DNA from: Vulcanimicrobiota bacterium
Lineage (GTDB): Bacteria; Vulcanimicrobiota; Vulcanimicrobiia; Vulcanimicrobiales; Vulcanimicrobiaceae
DNA length: 64,000 nt
Assembly (NCBI GenBank): GCA_003161435.1
Contig: PMOS01000023.1
Location: 1 to 64,000 of the forward strand
Direction of reading: 5' to 3'
The position numbers and the translations under genes were made by a program. This document shows, piece after piece, positions 42,608 to 50,589 of this stretch; positions within the stretch are counted from its first letter, which is position 1; the number at the start of each line of letters is the position of its first letter. The notes beneath the pieces were generated by a model. That model saw only the letters and a list, made by a program, of their open reading frames with translations, did no database searches and was not told the DNA's origin.

Positions 42608-43325
42608 CGGGACTTGCGGTCACCGTCTCGCCGGCCTCTTCGAGCGGCGCCACGACGTTGTAGGATTCGAGCACGAGGCCGCCGCGCGCGCGGTCGGCGA
42701 GATAGGTCGTCACCGAGCAGTTCGCAACGTCACCCGCGCGATCGATCGCAAGCAGCTCCTTTTCGTCCAAGCGTTCCAGCACATACCGGAAACACAGGAC
42801 GTTCACTTGATGCGCGACCACCGCGACGCGCCGATCTGCATACTCCGAACAGATCTCATCGAAGATGCTGCGCAGGCGCAGGATCACGTCGGTCCAGCTC
42901 TCGCCGCCCGGCGGGCGGTAGTAGAACTTACCGAGCCGGCGCCTCATCTCGGCCTGCTCCGGAAATTGCGCTTCGATCCCCGCCCGCGTCAGCCGATCGA
43001 GCAGCCCGAACTCCTTTTCGCGCAACCGCTCGTCGACGACGACCGGAACGCTCCAATCGGCCGAACGCAGCGCGATCGAGGCCGTTTCCTGCGCCCGCAC
43101 GTAGGGCGAACAGAAGATGACGTCCATCTGCTGGAGGTTTCGTGCCCACCACCGGCCGAGGGCCGCAGCCTGCCGTTCGCCCAGCTGAGAGAGGGGGACG
43201 TCGCAGTCGCGCAGCGCGATGTCGATGACCGGCGCGCCGCTGGCCAGCGCGGCTGCCCGAGCGACGTTACCGGCGCTCTCGGCATGCCGAATCAATCGAA
43301 GTTCGCAAGGGCCGCCCATCTTCAC
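42585..43325 (-). CDS. histidine phosphatase family protein (phosphoglycerate mutase-like)
   Basis: 246 aa. Catalytic RHG-type motif LRLIRHAESAGN (His about 14), SPYVRAQETA (second Arg), RLREKEFGLLDRLTR and the second His in VAVVAHQVNVLCF. Classical 2H phosphatase fold acting on phosphosugars or phosphoproteins. It sits between the amidotransferase and the peroxiredoxin genes on the same strand with an 82-bp gap upstream. Confidence 0.85.
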   Translation of the reverse strand: MKMGGPCELRLIRHAESAGNVARAAALASGAPVIDIALRDCDVPLSQLGERQAAALGRWWARNLQQMDVIFCSPYVRAQETASIALRSADWSVPVVVDERLREKEFGLLDRLTRAGIEAQFPEQAEMRRRLGKFYYRPPGGESWTDVILRLRSIFDEICSEYADRRVAVVAHQVNVLCFRYVLERLDEKELLAIDRAGDVANCSVTTYLADRARGGLVLESYNVVAPLEEAGETVTASPDVPIARG

Positions 43326-43407
43326 CTCAACGCAGATATCCAGGCCGGCGATGCGCGCGTCCTACGAGAGAATGCGGAGGACGCTTCCCTGCTCGGGCAC
43401 GAAAAGG

Positions 43408-43977
43408 TCAGCTTTTGAAGCCTGCCGGCCGATGGCCCGGTGCGAGTCCCTGCAGCGCGGCTAGCACGTTGGCGACGTGCTTGGACGGATCGAGGCTCGC
43501 GTACGAGTACGCGATCGTTCCGTCGGGCGCGATCACGTAGGACGTCCGATTGGCGAAGCCCAGCGCGAGCGCGGCTGCGTAACGCTTCGCCACCCGCAAG
43601 CCGGGATCGGACGCGACCAAGAACGCCGACTGGCACTCTTGCGTCGAGAACCGCTTCTGCGTCTCGATGTCGTCGCCGCTCACGCCGATCACCGTCGCGT
43701 GGAGGTGCTCGAACTCGGCGACGCGTTCGGCGAAGAGATAGGCCTCGACCGTGCAGCCCGACGTGAACGACTTGGGATAGAAGTACAGCACGACGGGCCC
43801 CCTCGCGAGAAGCTCGCGCAGCTCGACGGTCTGGACCGTGCCGCCCTTGGCGGCCTGCAACGTGAACTCGGGTGCGCGCGTCCCCGGCACGAGGTGCGCT
43901 GCGAGACGCCGCAGCGCCACGACGCAGATGCCGGCGCCGACGACGGCCACGACCACCCCGATCGCGATGCCGATCAA
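43408..43977 (-). CDS. membrane-anchored Bcp-type peroxiredoxin
   Basis: 189 aa; the TTG at 43977 directly follows the acyl-CoA dehydrogenase stop. The N-terminal 24 residues (IGIAIGVVVAVVGAGICVVA) form a membrane anchor; the rest is a thioredoxin-fold AhpC/Bcp domain. The peroxidatic Cys is in SFTSGCTVEAYLF (about 75), where the usual P before GCT is S. The resolving-type Cys is in STQECQSAF. It reduces peroxides near the membrane. The anchor is unusual for Bcp. Confidence 0.78.
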   Translation of the reverse strand: MIGIAIGVVVAVVGAGICVVALRRLAAHLVPGTRAPEFTLQAAKGGTVQTVELRELLARGPVVLYFYPKSFTSGCTVEAYLFAERVAEFEHLHATVIGVSGDDIETQKRFSTQECQSAFLVASDPGLRVAKRYAAALALGFANRTSYVIAPDGTIAYSYASLDPSKHVANVLAALQGLAPGHRPAGFKS

Positions 43978-43978
43978 G

Positions 43979-45127
43979 TTACGGCAGACCGATCTGTTTC
44001 GCGATCACGAGACGCTGAATCTCGTTGGTGCCCTCGCCGATCTCGTTGATCTTCTGATCGCGGTACATCCTCGACACCGGATACTCTTCCATGAAGCCGT
44101 ACCCGCCGTGGATCTGGACCGCCTCGTTGACGACTCGGCGCGAAACCTCACCCGAATAGAGCTTGGCCAGCGACGCGCTCAGCTCGAACGCGCGGCCCGC
44201 GTCCTTCTCCCACGCCGCCTTGAGGACCATCAGCTTGGCGTGCTCGATCTCGGTCACCATGTCGGCAAGCTTGAACTGGATGGCCTGGAACGTCGAGATC
44301 GCCTTGCCGAACTGCTTGCGTTCCTTGGCGTACTTGTAGGCCTCGTCGTAGGCGCCCATCGCCAGCCCGACCGAGAGCGCCGCGACCGAGATGCGGCCGC
44401 CGTCGAGGATCGTGAGGAAGTTGCGCAGCCCCTTTCCGCGCTCGCCGAGCAGGTTCTCCTCGGGGACCGCGGCGTCAACGAACGAGAGCTCGCGCGTATC
44501 CGAAGCGCGCCAACCCATCTTGCGGTACTTCTTCGAGCGCGCGAAGCCCGGCGTGTCCTGCGGCACGATGATGGTGGAGATCTCGCGGCGGCCGTTGCCC
44601 GCGCCGGTGACGGCGGTGATCGTGGTCCCGCCGCTGATCTCGGTCCCGCTGTTGGTGATGAAAGCCTTGGTCCCGTTGATCACCCAGCGACCGTCGCGCA
44701 GCTCGGCGCGCGTCCGCGTCCCGCCGGCGTCGCTGCCGGCCTCCGGTTCGGTCAGGCCGAACCCCCAGAGCTGCTCGCCGCGCGCCAGCGGCACGAGAAA
44801 CTGTTCCTTTTGGCGCTCTGTGCCGAAGAGAAAGAACGGCGACGCGCCCAGCGAGACGTGCGCCGCCAGCGTGATCGCCGTCGAAGCGTCGGCCCGCGCG
44901 ATCTCCATCACCGCCAGCGCGTAGCTGACCGTGTCCGCGCCGGCTCCGCCGTACTTCTCCGGAAAAGGCAAGCCCATCAGGCCGAGCTCGCCCATCTTTT
45001 TCACCAACTCGTACGGGAAGCGCTCCTCGCGGTCGTTGCGCTCGGCCTGCGGAGCGACTTCGTCGCGCGCGAACTCGCGGCAGAGCGACTGGATCGCTTT
45101 TTGCTCGTCGGTGAGATCGAAGTTCAT
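43979..45127 (-). CDS. acyl-CoA dehydrogenase
   Basis: 382 aa, ATG at 45127. Acyl-CoA dehydrogenase: FAD/substrate segment GFGLTEPEAGSDAGG (about 126-140), FITNSGTE, the signature FQAIQFKLADM and the catalytic Glu region VQIHGGYGFMEEYPVSRMYR (about 341-360), followed by GEGTNEIQRLVIAKQIGL. It matches short-chain/butyryl-type enzymes that introduce an alpha,beta double bond. Divergent from ftsE, with 71 bp between starts. Confidence 0.92.
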   Translation of the reverse strand: MNFDLTDEQKAIQSLCREFARDEVAPQAERNDREERFPYELVKKMGELGLMGLPFPEKYGGAGADTVSYALAVMEIARADASTAITLAAHVSLGASPFFLFGTERQKEQFLVPLARGEQLWGFGLTEPEAGSDAGGTRTRAELRDGRWVINGTKAFITNSGTEISGGTTITAVTGAGNGRREISTIIVPQDTPGFARSKKYRKMGWRASDTRELSFVDAAVPEENLLGERGKGLRNFLTILDGGRISVAALSVGLAMGAYDEAYKYAKERKQFGKAISTFQAIQFKLADMVTEIEHAKLMVLKAAWEKDAGRAFELSASLAKLYSGEVSRRVVNEAVQIHGGYGFMEEYPVSRMYRDQKINEIGEGTNEIQRLVIAKQIGLP

Positions 45128-45198
45128 GGTCTGCCGAAGGTATGTACCCCGTCCCGCCCAATACCTCCGTAATCCCAACGCCGGAGCGCGTCTCACCC

Positions 45199-45909
45199 AT
45201 GATCAGTCTCCGCGGCGTTTCGCTCGTCTATCCGAATGGAACGCGGGCGCTTTACGACGTCGATCTCGAGATCGAGAAAGGCAGTTTCGTCTTCCTGGTC
45301 GGCCACTCGGGGACCGGAAAGTCGTCGCTGCTCAAGCTGCTGTACCGTGAAGAGCTGCCGAGCTCCGGTCAAGTCGTCGTCGACGACATCCGGGTCGACA
45401 CGCTGCGGCGCGGCCGCGTACCGAAGCTGCGCCGCAACATCGGCGTCGTATTCCAAGACTTCAAGCTGCTCTCGCACAAGACGGTGTGGGAGAACGTCGC
45501 GTTCGCGCTCCAGGTCACCGGAACGCGCACGAAGGACGTGATGCGCATGGTGCCGCGTTCGCTCGACCTGGTCGGGCTCTCGCACAAGGCGCGCGTGTTT
45601 CCCTCGGAACTGTCCGGCGGTGAACAGCAGCGCGCGGCGATCGCGCGGGCGCTGGTCGGCAACCCGAAGATCCTGCTGTGCGACGAACCAACCGGGAACC
45701 TCGATCCGTCGAACACGACCGAGATCATGGAGCTCCTGCAGCGGATCAACATCAAAGGCACGACGGTCGTCGTCGCGACCCACAATCAGGCGGTCGTCGA
45801 CCGCATGCGCCGGCGCGTCGTGCGTCTCGAGCACGGCCGCATTCTGCACGACGACGAGAGAGGCTACTATTTCCGTGGACTGGGGCAGACTGCGCTTCTT
45901 CCTGGGTGA
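45199..45909 (+). CDS. ftsE: cell division ATP-binding protein FtsE
   Basis: 236 aa from ATG at 45199. ABC ATPase: Walker A VGHSGTGKSSLLKLL (about 35-49), Q-loop VVFQDFKLL, signature ELSGGEQQRAAIARAL (about 138-153), Walker B ILLCDEPTGNLDP and the H-loop VVATHNQ. Sequence and order (followed by FtsX) identify FtsE, which with FtsX relays cytokinetic status to periplasmic peptidoglycan hydrolases. The 3' end overlaps ftsX by 35 bases. Confidence 0.92.
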   Translation: MISLRGVSLVYPNGTRALYDVDLEIEKGSFVFLVGHSGTGKSSLLKLLYREELPSSGQVVVDDIRVDTLRRGRVPKLRRNIGVVFQDFKLLSHKTVWENVAFALQVTGTRTKDVMRMVPRSLDLVGLSHKARVFPSELSGGEQQRAAIARALVGNPKILLCDEPTGNLDPSNTTEIMELLQRINIKGTTVVVATHNQAVVDRMRRRVVRLEHGRILHDDERGYYFRGLGQTALLPG

Positions 45910-46747
45910 GGTCTTCACGAACTTCACCCGCAACGCCGGCATGCAGTTCACTGCGATCGGAACCGTCGCGGTCACCATCGTCCTGCTGGGTGCCTTCCTC
46001 TTCGTTCGCGATACGATCGCCACGTTCGGGAACGGCGTACTCTCGCAGATCGAGATCGCGGTCTACCTCAAGGACGACGTCGACGACGCGAAGGCCAGGG
46101 GGTTGGCCGCCACGTTCGCCGCCGATCCGCGCATCGCGTCGGCGACCTACGTGCCGCGCCGCGATGGGCTCAAGCGGATGAAGGATGTGCTCGGCTCGGA
46201 CTTCGACACCTCGCTGCTCACCGCGAACCCGTTGCCCAATGCGTACCACGTGCGGGTGAAAGATCCCGATCTCGTGCCGGCCGTCGCGCGCTCGATCGAC
46301 CGCGATCCGCGGGTCGCCAAGACCGACTACGCGGCGGATACCGTGCAGAAGCTGCTCAAAGCCGCTACCATACTCGGACGCGCGGGGGTCGCGCTGATCG
46401 CTCTGCTCTCGATCTCCGCCGCGATCGTCATCGCGAACACGATCCGGCTGACCGTGTTCGCGCGGCGCCGCGAGATCGCGATCATGCAGCTCGTCGGCGC
46501 CACCAACATGTACATCCGCCTGCCGTTCATCGCGGAGGGGATGCTGGCCGGGCTGCTCGGCGCCGCGCTCGCGATCGGCGTGCTCACGCTGGCTGCGTAC
46601 GAGGTCGTGCCGAAGTTGGCCTCGACGCTCGCGTTCGTCACCTTTCACGTCAACACGTTGACCTTGTGCTTCGAGCTGCTCGCGGTCGGCGCCGCCGTCG
46701 GTTTGATCGCATCGTGGTTCAGCGTCGGACGGCACTTGCGCGCGTGA
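45875..46747 (+). CDS. ftsX: cell division protein FtsX
   Basis: 290 aa from a GTG overlapping ftsE by 35 bases. FtsX topology: N-terminal cytoplasmic segment, TM1 (TAIGTVAVTIVLLGAFLFVR, about 24-43), a periplasmic loop with the conserved beta-alpha fold (EIAVYLKDDVDDAKAR, then DYAADTVQKLL), and three C-terminal helices (LIALLSISAAIVIANTIRL and so on) with RRREIAIMQLVGA. It uses FtsE ATPase cycles to activate the EnvC-type hydrolase encoded two genes downstream. Confidence 0.9.
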   Translation: MDWGRLRFFLGEVFTNFTRNAGMQFTAIGTVAVTIVLLGAFLFVRDTIATFGNGVLSQIEIAVYLKDDVDDAKARGLAATFAADPRIASATYVPRRDGLKRMKDVLGSDFDTSLLTANPLPNAYHVRVKDPDLVPAVARSIDRDPRVAKTDYAADTVQKLLKAATILGRAGVALIALLSISAAIVIANTIRLTVFARRREIAIMQLVGATNMYIRLPFIAEGMLAGLLGAALAIGVLTLAAYEVVPKLASTLAFVTFHVNTLTLCFELLAVGAAVGLIASWFSVGRHLRA

Positions 46748-47625
46748 GCGCCGGGACGATCTTGCTGATCGACGACGACCCGCGCTTGCGAGACATCCTG
46801 CGCGCGAACTTCGAGGTCGTCGGTTTCCAGGTGCTCGATGCACTTGACGCCGAGAGCGCGCTGGCGGCGCTCGACCGCGGCCGCCCGGATGCGATCGTCC
46901 TCGATGTCGTCCCGGTCGCCAGCGACGGCCCGGGCGTCGTCGAGCGCTTACGCCGGCACCCGCACGGCTCGCACTGTCCGCTGATCGTGCTCACGCCGCG
47001 CATGCACGCCGACGAAGCGGTGCGGTCGCTCGAAGCGGGCGCCGACGACGTCGTCACCAAACCGTTCGCGCCCGAAGAGGTGCTCGCGCGGGTGCGCGGC
47101 CGGATCAAGCGCGCCGCCGGCGACGCTGCGTTGCAGCCGCTCACCAAACTGCCCGGCAACGGCCCGATCGAGGCCGTGATCCGCCGGCGCCTGTCCGAAC
47201 GCGAGCCGTGGTCGGTGCTCTACCTCGACCTCGACGGCTTCAAGGCGTTCAACGACGCGTTCGGCTTCGCGACCGGTGACGACGTCATCAAGCTGCTTGC
47301 CGCGACGATCGTCGAGGCCGCCGCCAAACACGGCGACGAGGACGATTTCGTGGGACACGTCGGCGGGGACGACTTCGTCGCGGTGATGCGGCCGGCGCAA
47401 GCCGCCGCCGCCGCCGCGTCGATCGTGACCGCGTTCGACCGCGGGATGCGCAGCCTGCAGCGCGATACGCGCGTCCCCTACTGCACCGTGTCGATCGCGA
47501 TCGTGAACGGTTCGCGCGGCCCGTCGACGTACGAAGAGATCGGCGAGCGCGCCGCGCGGGTGAAGAAAGAAGCGAAGCGGCGCCGCGGCTCGGTCGTCGT
47601 CGCAGAGAAGGACCCGCCGTCGTGA
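46744..47625 (+). CDS. response regulator with degenerate GGDEF-like domain
   Basis: 293 aa, GTG in GTGA overlap with ftsX. N-terminal REC domain: acidic pair LLIDDDPRL, phospho-Asp in AIVLDVVPV (about 53), Lys in VVTKPFAPEE. C-terminal GGDEF-like domain: SVLYLDLDGFKAFND with the metal Asp, but the active loop is VGGDDFVAVM (GGDDF rather than GGDEF). A cyclase may still be active, or it could be a regulatory sensor of c-di-GMP/GTP. It lies between ftsX and the LytM hydrolase activator gene, an uncommon placement. Confidence 0.85.
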   Translation: MSAGTILLIDDDPRLRDILRANFEVVGFQVLDALDAESALAALDRGRPDAIVLDVVPVASDGPGVVERLRRHPHGSHCPLIVLTPRMHADEAVRSLEAGADDVVTKPFAPEEVLARVRGRIKRAAGDAALQPLTKLPGNGPIEAVIRRRLSEREPWSVLYLDLDGFKAFNDAFGFATGDDVIKLLAATIVEAAAKHGDEDDFVGHVGGDDFVAVMRPAQAAAAAASIVTAFDRGMRSLQRDTRVPYCTVSIAIVNGSRGPSTYEEIGERAARVKKEAKRRRGSVVVAEKDPPS

Positions 47626-48836
47626 AGGCGCGGCACGCGGCACGCGTGCTCATCGCGCTCGCGCTCGCCGTCGCGCTCGTCCCGAGCGCGGGCCTGAGCA
47701 AGAGCCGAGTCGACGACAAGATCCGCCAGCAGCGCGCCAAGATCGACGCCGTCCACCAGCAGCTGCACCAGAAACGCGGCGAGCTTCAGACCTCCCAGGC
47801 GCGCGTCGACGACCTGCAGTCGCAACTCGCCGAGACGAATCGCAACATCTCTTCGGTGAACGGTCACCTGGCCGACGTGCAGGGCCACATTCGCTCGACG
47901 CAGCGCAAGCTGGCCTGGAACCAGATCCAGCTCACCGCCGCCAAGCAAACGCTCAAGCGCCACCAGGACGCGCTCAATCGCCGGCTCGTCGATGCCTACG
48001 AGCACGGCGACTTGGGATACGTCGACGTGCTGCTGCGCGCTCGCTCGTTCAGCGACTTCGTCGAGCGTTGGAACGACATCCGGTTCTTGGTGAAGGCGAA
48101 CGAGTCGACGATTCGCGCGCGCAAGAGCGACGAAGCGCACGTCGTCGCGATCGAGAACGGGTTGCTCGGCGTGCAGGCCGAGCTGAGCAGCGAACAGGAC
48201 CAGGCGCGCCAGCAGCAGCGCGCGCTCGACGCGCTGGCGGCGCAACGGCAGAATTTGGTCGCCGCCGCCGACTCGCAGCGCCGCGACGTGCAGGCGCAAG
48301 TGGTGCAGCTCGACGAGATGTCGGCCGCCGAAGAGGCGGCCCTCGAGGCGCTGATCGTGGAGAAGCAGCGCGAAGAAGAGGCGCGCCGCCTGGCGCAGCG
48401 CCGCGCGCGCCAACTCGCCGGCGAGGAACTGCCGCCCGAGCCGGGGGCGCCGGGCGAGTTGATGTGGCCGGTTTCCGGGCCGATCACGGACCCGTTCGGC
48501 ATGCGGATGCACCCGGTGTTCCACCGGATGATCATGCACAACGGGATCGACATCGGCGTGCCGACGGGGACGCCGGTCGCCGCCGCCGCCTCGGGGACGG
48601 TCATTGTCGCCAGCTATCAGGGAAACTGCGGCAACATGGTCGCGATCGACCACCACGGCGGCCTGTCGACGCTGTACTGCCACCTCTCGCAGATGTTCGT
48701 CGGTGTCGGGCAGCAAGTTCAGCGCGGCCAGGCGATCGGGGCGGCCGGCGCGACGGGCGACGCGACGGGCCCCCACGTCCACTTCCAAGTCATGATCAAC
48801 GGGCATCCTGTAGATCCGATGTCCTATCTGCGCTAA
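47622..48836 (+). CDS. EnvC-type LytM peptidoglycan hydrolase / activator
   Basis: 404 aa, GTG in a GTGA overlap. Signal peptide (about 1-25), long coiled coil (about 30-270, heptads such as QRAKIDAVHQQLHQ and AQAEEA-type helices), then an M23/LytM domain (about 285-404). The metal set is intact: HNGIDIGVP (His and Asp) and TGPHVHFQV (HxH), with HLSQ between. E. coli EnvC lost these residues; here the enzyme looks active. In the FtsEX system the coiled coil is the FtsX-activated arm. Next to it starts the inverted-repeat element. Confidence 0.88.
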   Translation: MKARHAARVLIALALAVALVPSAGLSKSRVDDKIRQQRAKIDAVHQQLHQKRGELQTSQARVDDLQSQLAETNRNISSVNGHLADVQGHIRSTQRKLAWNQIQLTAAKQTLKRHQDALNRRLVDAYEHGDLGYVDVLLRARSFSDFVERWNDIRFLVKANESTIRARKSDEAHVVAIENGLLGVQAELSSEQDQARQQQRALDALAAQRQNLVAAADSQRRDVQAQVVQLDEMSAAEEAALEALIVEKQREEEARRLAQRRARQLAGEELPPEPGAPGELMWPVSGPITDPFGMRMHPVFHRMIMHNGIDIGVPTGTPVAAAASGTVIVASYQGNCGNMVAIDHHGGLSTLYCHLSQMFVGVGQQVQRGQAIGAAGATGDATGPHVHFQVMINGHPVDPMSYLR

Positions 48837-49049
48837 ATCGCCTCCGCTTCGCTACGGCGAGGCGGTATGTTGAATGCTCGCCGGCGCTGTGCGCCGTCGA
48901 GTCGCCCTTCGGGCGAGTCTCCGCGCGGAATTCCGCCGCGGAATTCCGCGTGGAGACACGCCGGAGCGCAGCGGAGGCGTTGGCGCCGCAGCGCAGCGGA
49001 GGCGCCGAGGCTTATTTCTACCTTCTCGCCGTAGCGAAGCGGAGGCGAT
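48837..49049. repeat. 213-bp element with perfect 25-bp terminal inverted repeats
   Basis: ATCGCCTCCGCTTCGCTA(CGGCGAG) at 48837-48861 is exactly complementary to 49025-49049. Inside: a hairpin TCGCCC-TTC-GGGCGA (48902-48916); a 19-bp imperfect inverted repeat with one mismatch (48917-48935 and 48939-48957) whose arms carry GGAATTCC; and a 15-base unit AGCGCAGCGGAGGCG twice (48965-48979, 48990-49004) plus a one-mismatch third copy (49033-49047). It fills the gap between the LytM gene and ctpA. No transposase is present. It could be a MITE or a structured leader/attenuator of ctpA. Confidence 0.75.
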
Positions 49050-49176
49050 GGGCTCAGGGGGGCCCAAGGCTCTTGGGGCACTGTTAAAGGCCGATGATGG
49101 AATGGAACAAAGGGACACGCGGGCGTGTTCACTAGGACGAGACGACTCGCCGCCCTCTCTTGCTAAGGACCGCTTT

Positions 49177-50589
49177 TTGACCGCCCGTATCCGCCTGTTG
49201 ACCGCCGCGTTCGTCGTCGTGGTTTCCGCATTGGCCGGCGCCGCCTACGCCGGCCGCGCGACCGCCGAATCCGAGCCGGCTCAGACGATCGTCCTGGGCT
49301 CTGGGCAGCGCATCGTCGGCCTCGACCTCGGCTCGCTCCTGGGGAACGGCGAAGAGCAGCGGCAGATGCTCGCGCTCGCGTACGAGCGCGTCGAGCACGC
49401 CTACTACAAGCCCGTGGCGGACCAGTTGCTGGTCGCGGGCGAACAGCAGGCCCTCACTAGCTTCCTCAAGCTCAAGCTCGTACACGACCCCCAAGTGCCG
49501 CGCAGCAGCGCGACCGGCGACCGCGACCGCGACATCGCGATCCTCGAGACGACGCTCGCGACGGTGCAGCATCGCTACGCAAAGGTCGCGCCCGCCGACA
49601 TCTACACCCAAGTCGCGCTGACCGGGATGCTCGGGGGTCTAGGTGACCCCTACACGACGTACCTTTCGCCCCAAGAGATCAACGGGCTCGACGAACAGCT
49701 GGCCGGCGGCAACTTCGGCGGGATCGGCGTCTACATTCAGCAGGACGCGAAGACGCACGCCATCGTAGCGAATCCGATCGACGGGAACCCGGCGATCAAA
49801 GCGGGCGTTCGCCCGGGCGACGTGATCGTCGCGGTCGACGGCAAGTCGACGATGGGCCAGAAGATCGACGACGTCGAGCACGAGATCCGCGGGCCGATCG
49901 GTACCGTTGTCTCATTGTCCCTCAAGCGCCGCACCGGTGTCGACGCGGTGACGGTGCACGTGACACGCGCCAACATCCAGGTGCCGTCCGTGGTCAGCAA
50001 GGTCGAGAACGATATCGAGTACATCCGACTGGCCGACTTCGGCCAAACGTCGGCCGTCGAAGTCCGTGACGCGCTGCTGAGCGGGAAGCGGCACAACGTG
50101 CGCGGCTACATCCTCGACCTGCGCTTCAACGGCGGCGGTCTGCTCGACGCAGCCGTCGATATCTCCAGCCTGTTCATCCCACAGGGTACGATCGTCTCGA
50201 CGATCGATCGCGCCGGCGACCGCGACGTGCGCAACGCGACCGGGCACGCGCTGGACACCAAGCCGCTCGTGCTGTTGGTGAACCGTTACACCGCGAGCGC
50301 GTCGGAGATCACCGCCGGCGCCGTCCAGGACTACGGAGCGGGGACGCTGGTCGGCGAGAAGACTTTCGGCAAGGGCGTCGTGCAAAGTTTGTACACGCTG
50401 CCCGACCGGGGCGCTCTCAAGATCACCACCGCGCGCTACGTCACCCCTAAGGGCCGCGACATCCAGCACAAGGGGATCGTGCCCGACGTAGTCGTGAGCC
50501 AGCGCGTCGACCTGCCGATCATCGACACGCCCGCCGACAAACAGCTCAACGCCGCCAAGAAGATCATCGAAAGCAAGAGTAACGTCTGA
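49177..50589 (+). CDS. ctpA: S41 carboxy-terminal processing protease
   Basis: 470 aa from TTG at 49177 (AAGGA seven bases before); an ATG at 49102 gives a longer form without a good ribosome site. Signal anchor LLTAAFVVVVSALAGAAYAG. PDZ domain about 180-265 (GGIGVYIQQDAKTH to RPGDVIVAVDGKS), S41 domain with RFNGGGLLDAAVDI, the nucleophile Ser in NRYTASASEITAG and Lys in GEKTFGKGVVQS. It clips C-termini of envelope proteins. The element upstream sits in its leader. Directly coupled (TGATG) to a second S41 gene. Confidence 0.9.
   Translation: MTARIRLLTAAFVVVVSALAGAAYAGRATAESEPAQTIVLGSGQRIVGLDLGSLLGNGEEQRQMLALAYERVEHAYYKPVADQLLVAGEQQALTSFLKLKLVHDPQVPRSSATGDRDRDIAILETTLATVQHRYAKVAPADIYTQVALTGMLGGLGDPYTTYLSPQEINGLDEQLAGGNFGGIGVYIQQDAKTHAIVANPIDGNPAIKAGVRPGDVIVAVDGKSTMGQKIDDVEHEIRGPIGTVVSLSLKRRTGVDAVTVHVTRANIQVPSVVSKVENDIEYIRLADFGQTSAVEVRDALLSGKRHNVRGYILDLRFNGGGLLDAAVDISSLFIPQGTIVSTIDRAGDRDVRNATGHALDTKPLVLLVNRYTASASEITAGAVQDYGAGTLVGEKTFGKGVVQSLYTLPDRGALKITTARYVTPKGRDIQHKGIVPDVVVSQRVDLPIIDTPADKQLNAAKKIIESKSNV

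Noticed and set aside
48874-49176. Open frame upstream of ctpA running through the inverted-repeat element
   Set aside because: Its first part lies in the repeat and is Arg/Ala-rich; the TTG at 49177 with AAGGA and a following signal sequence is a better start.
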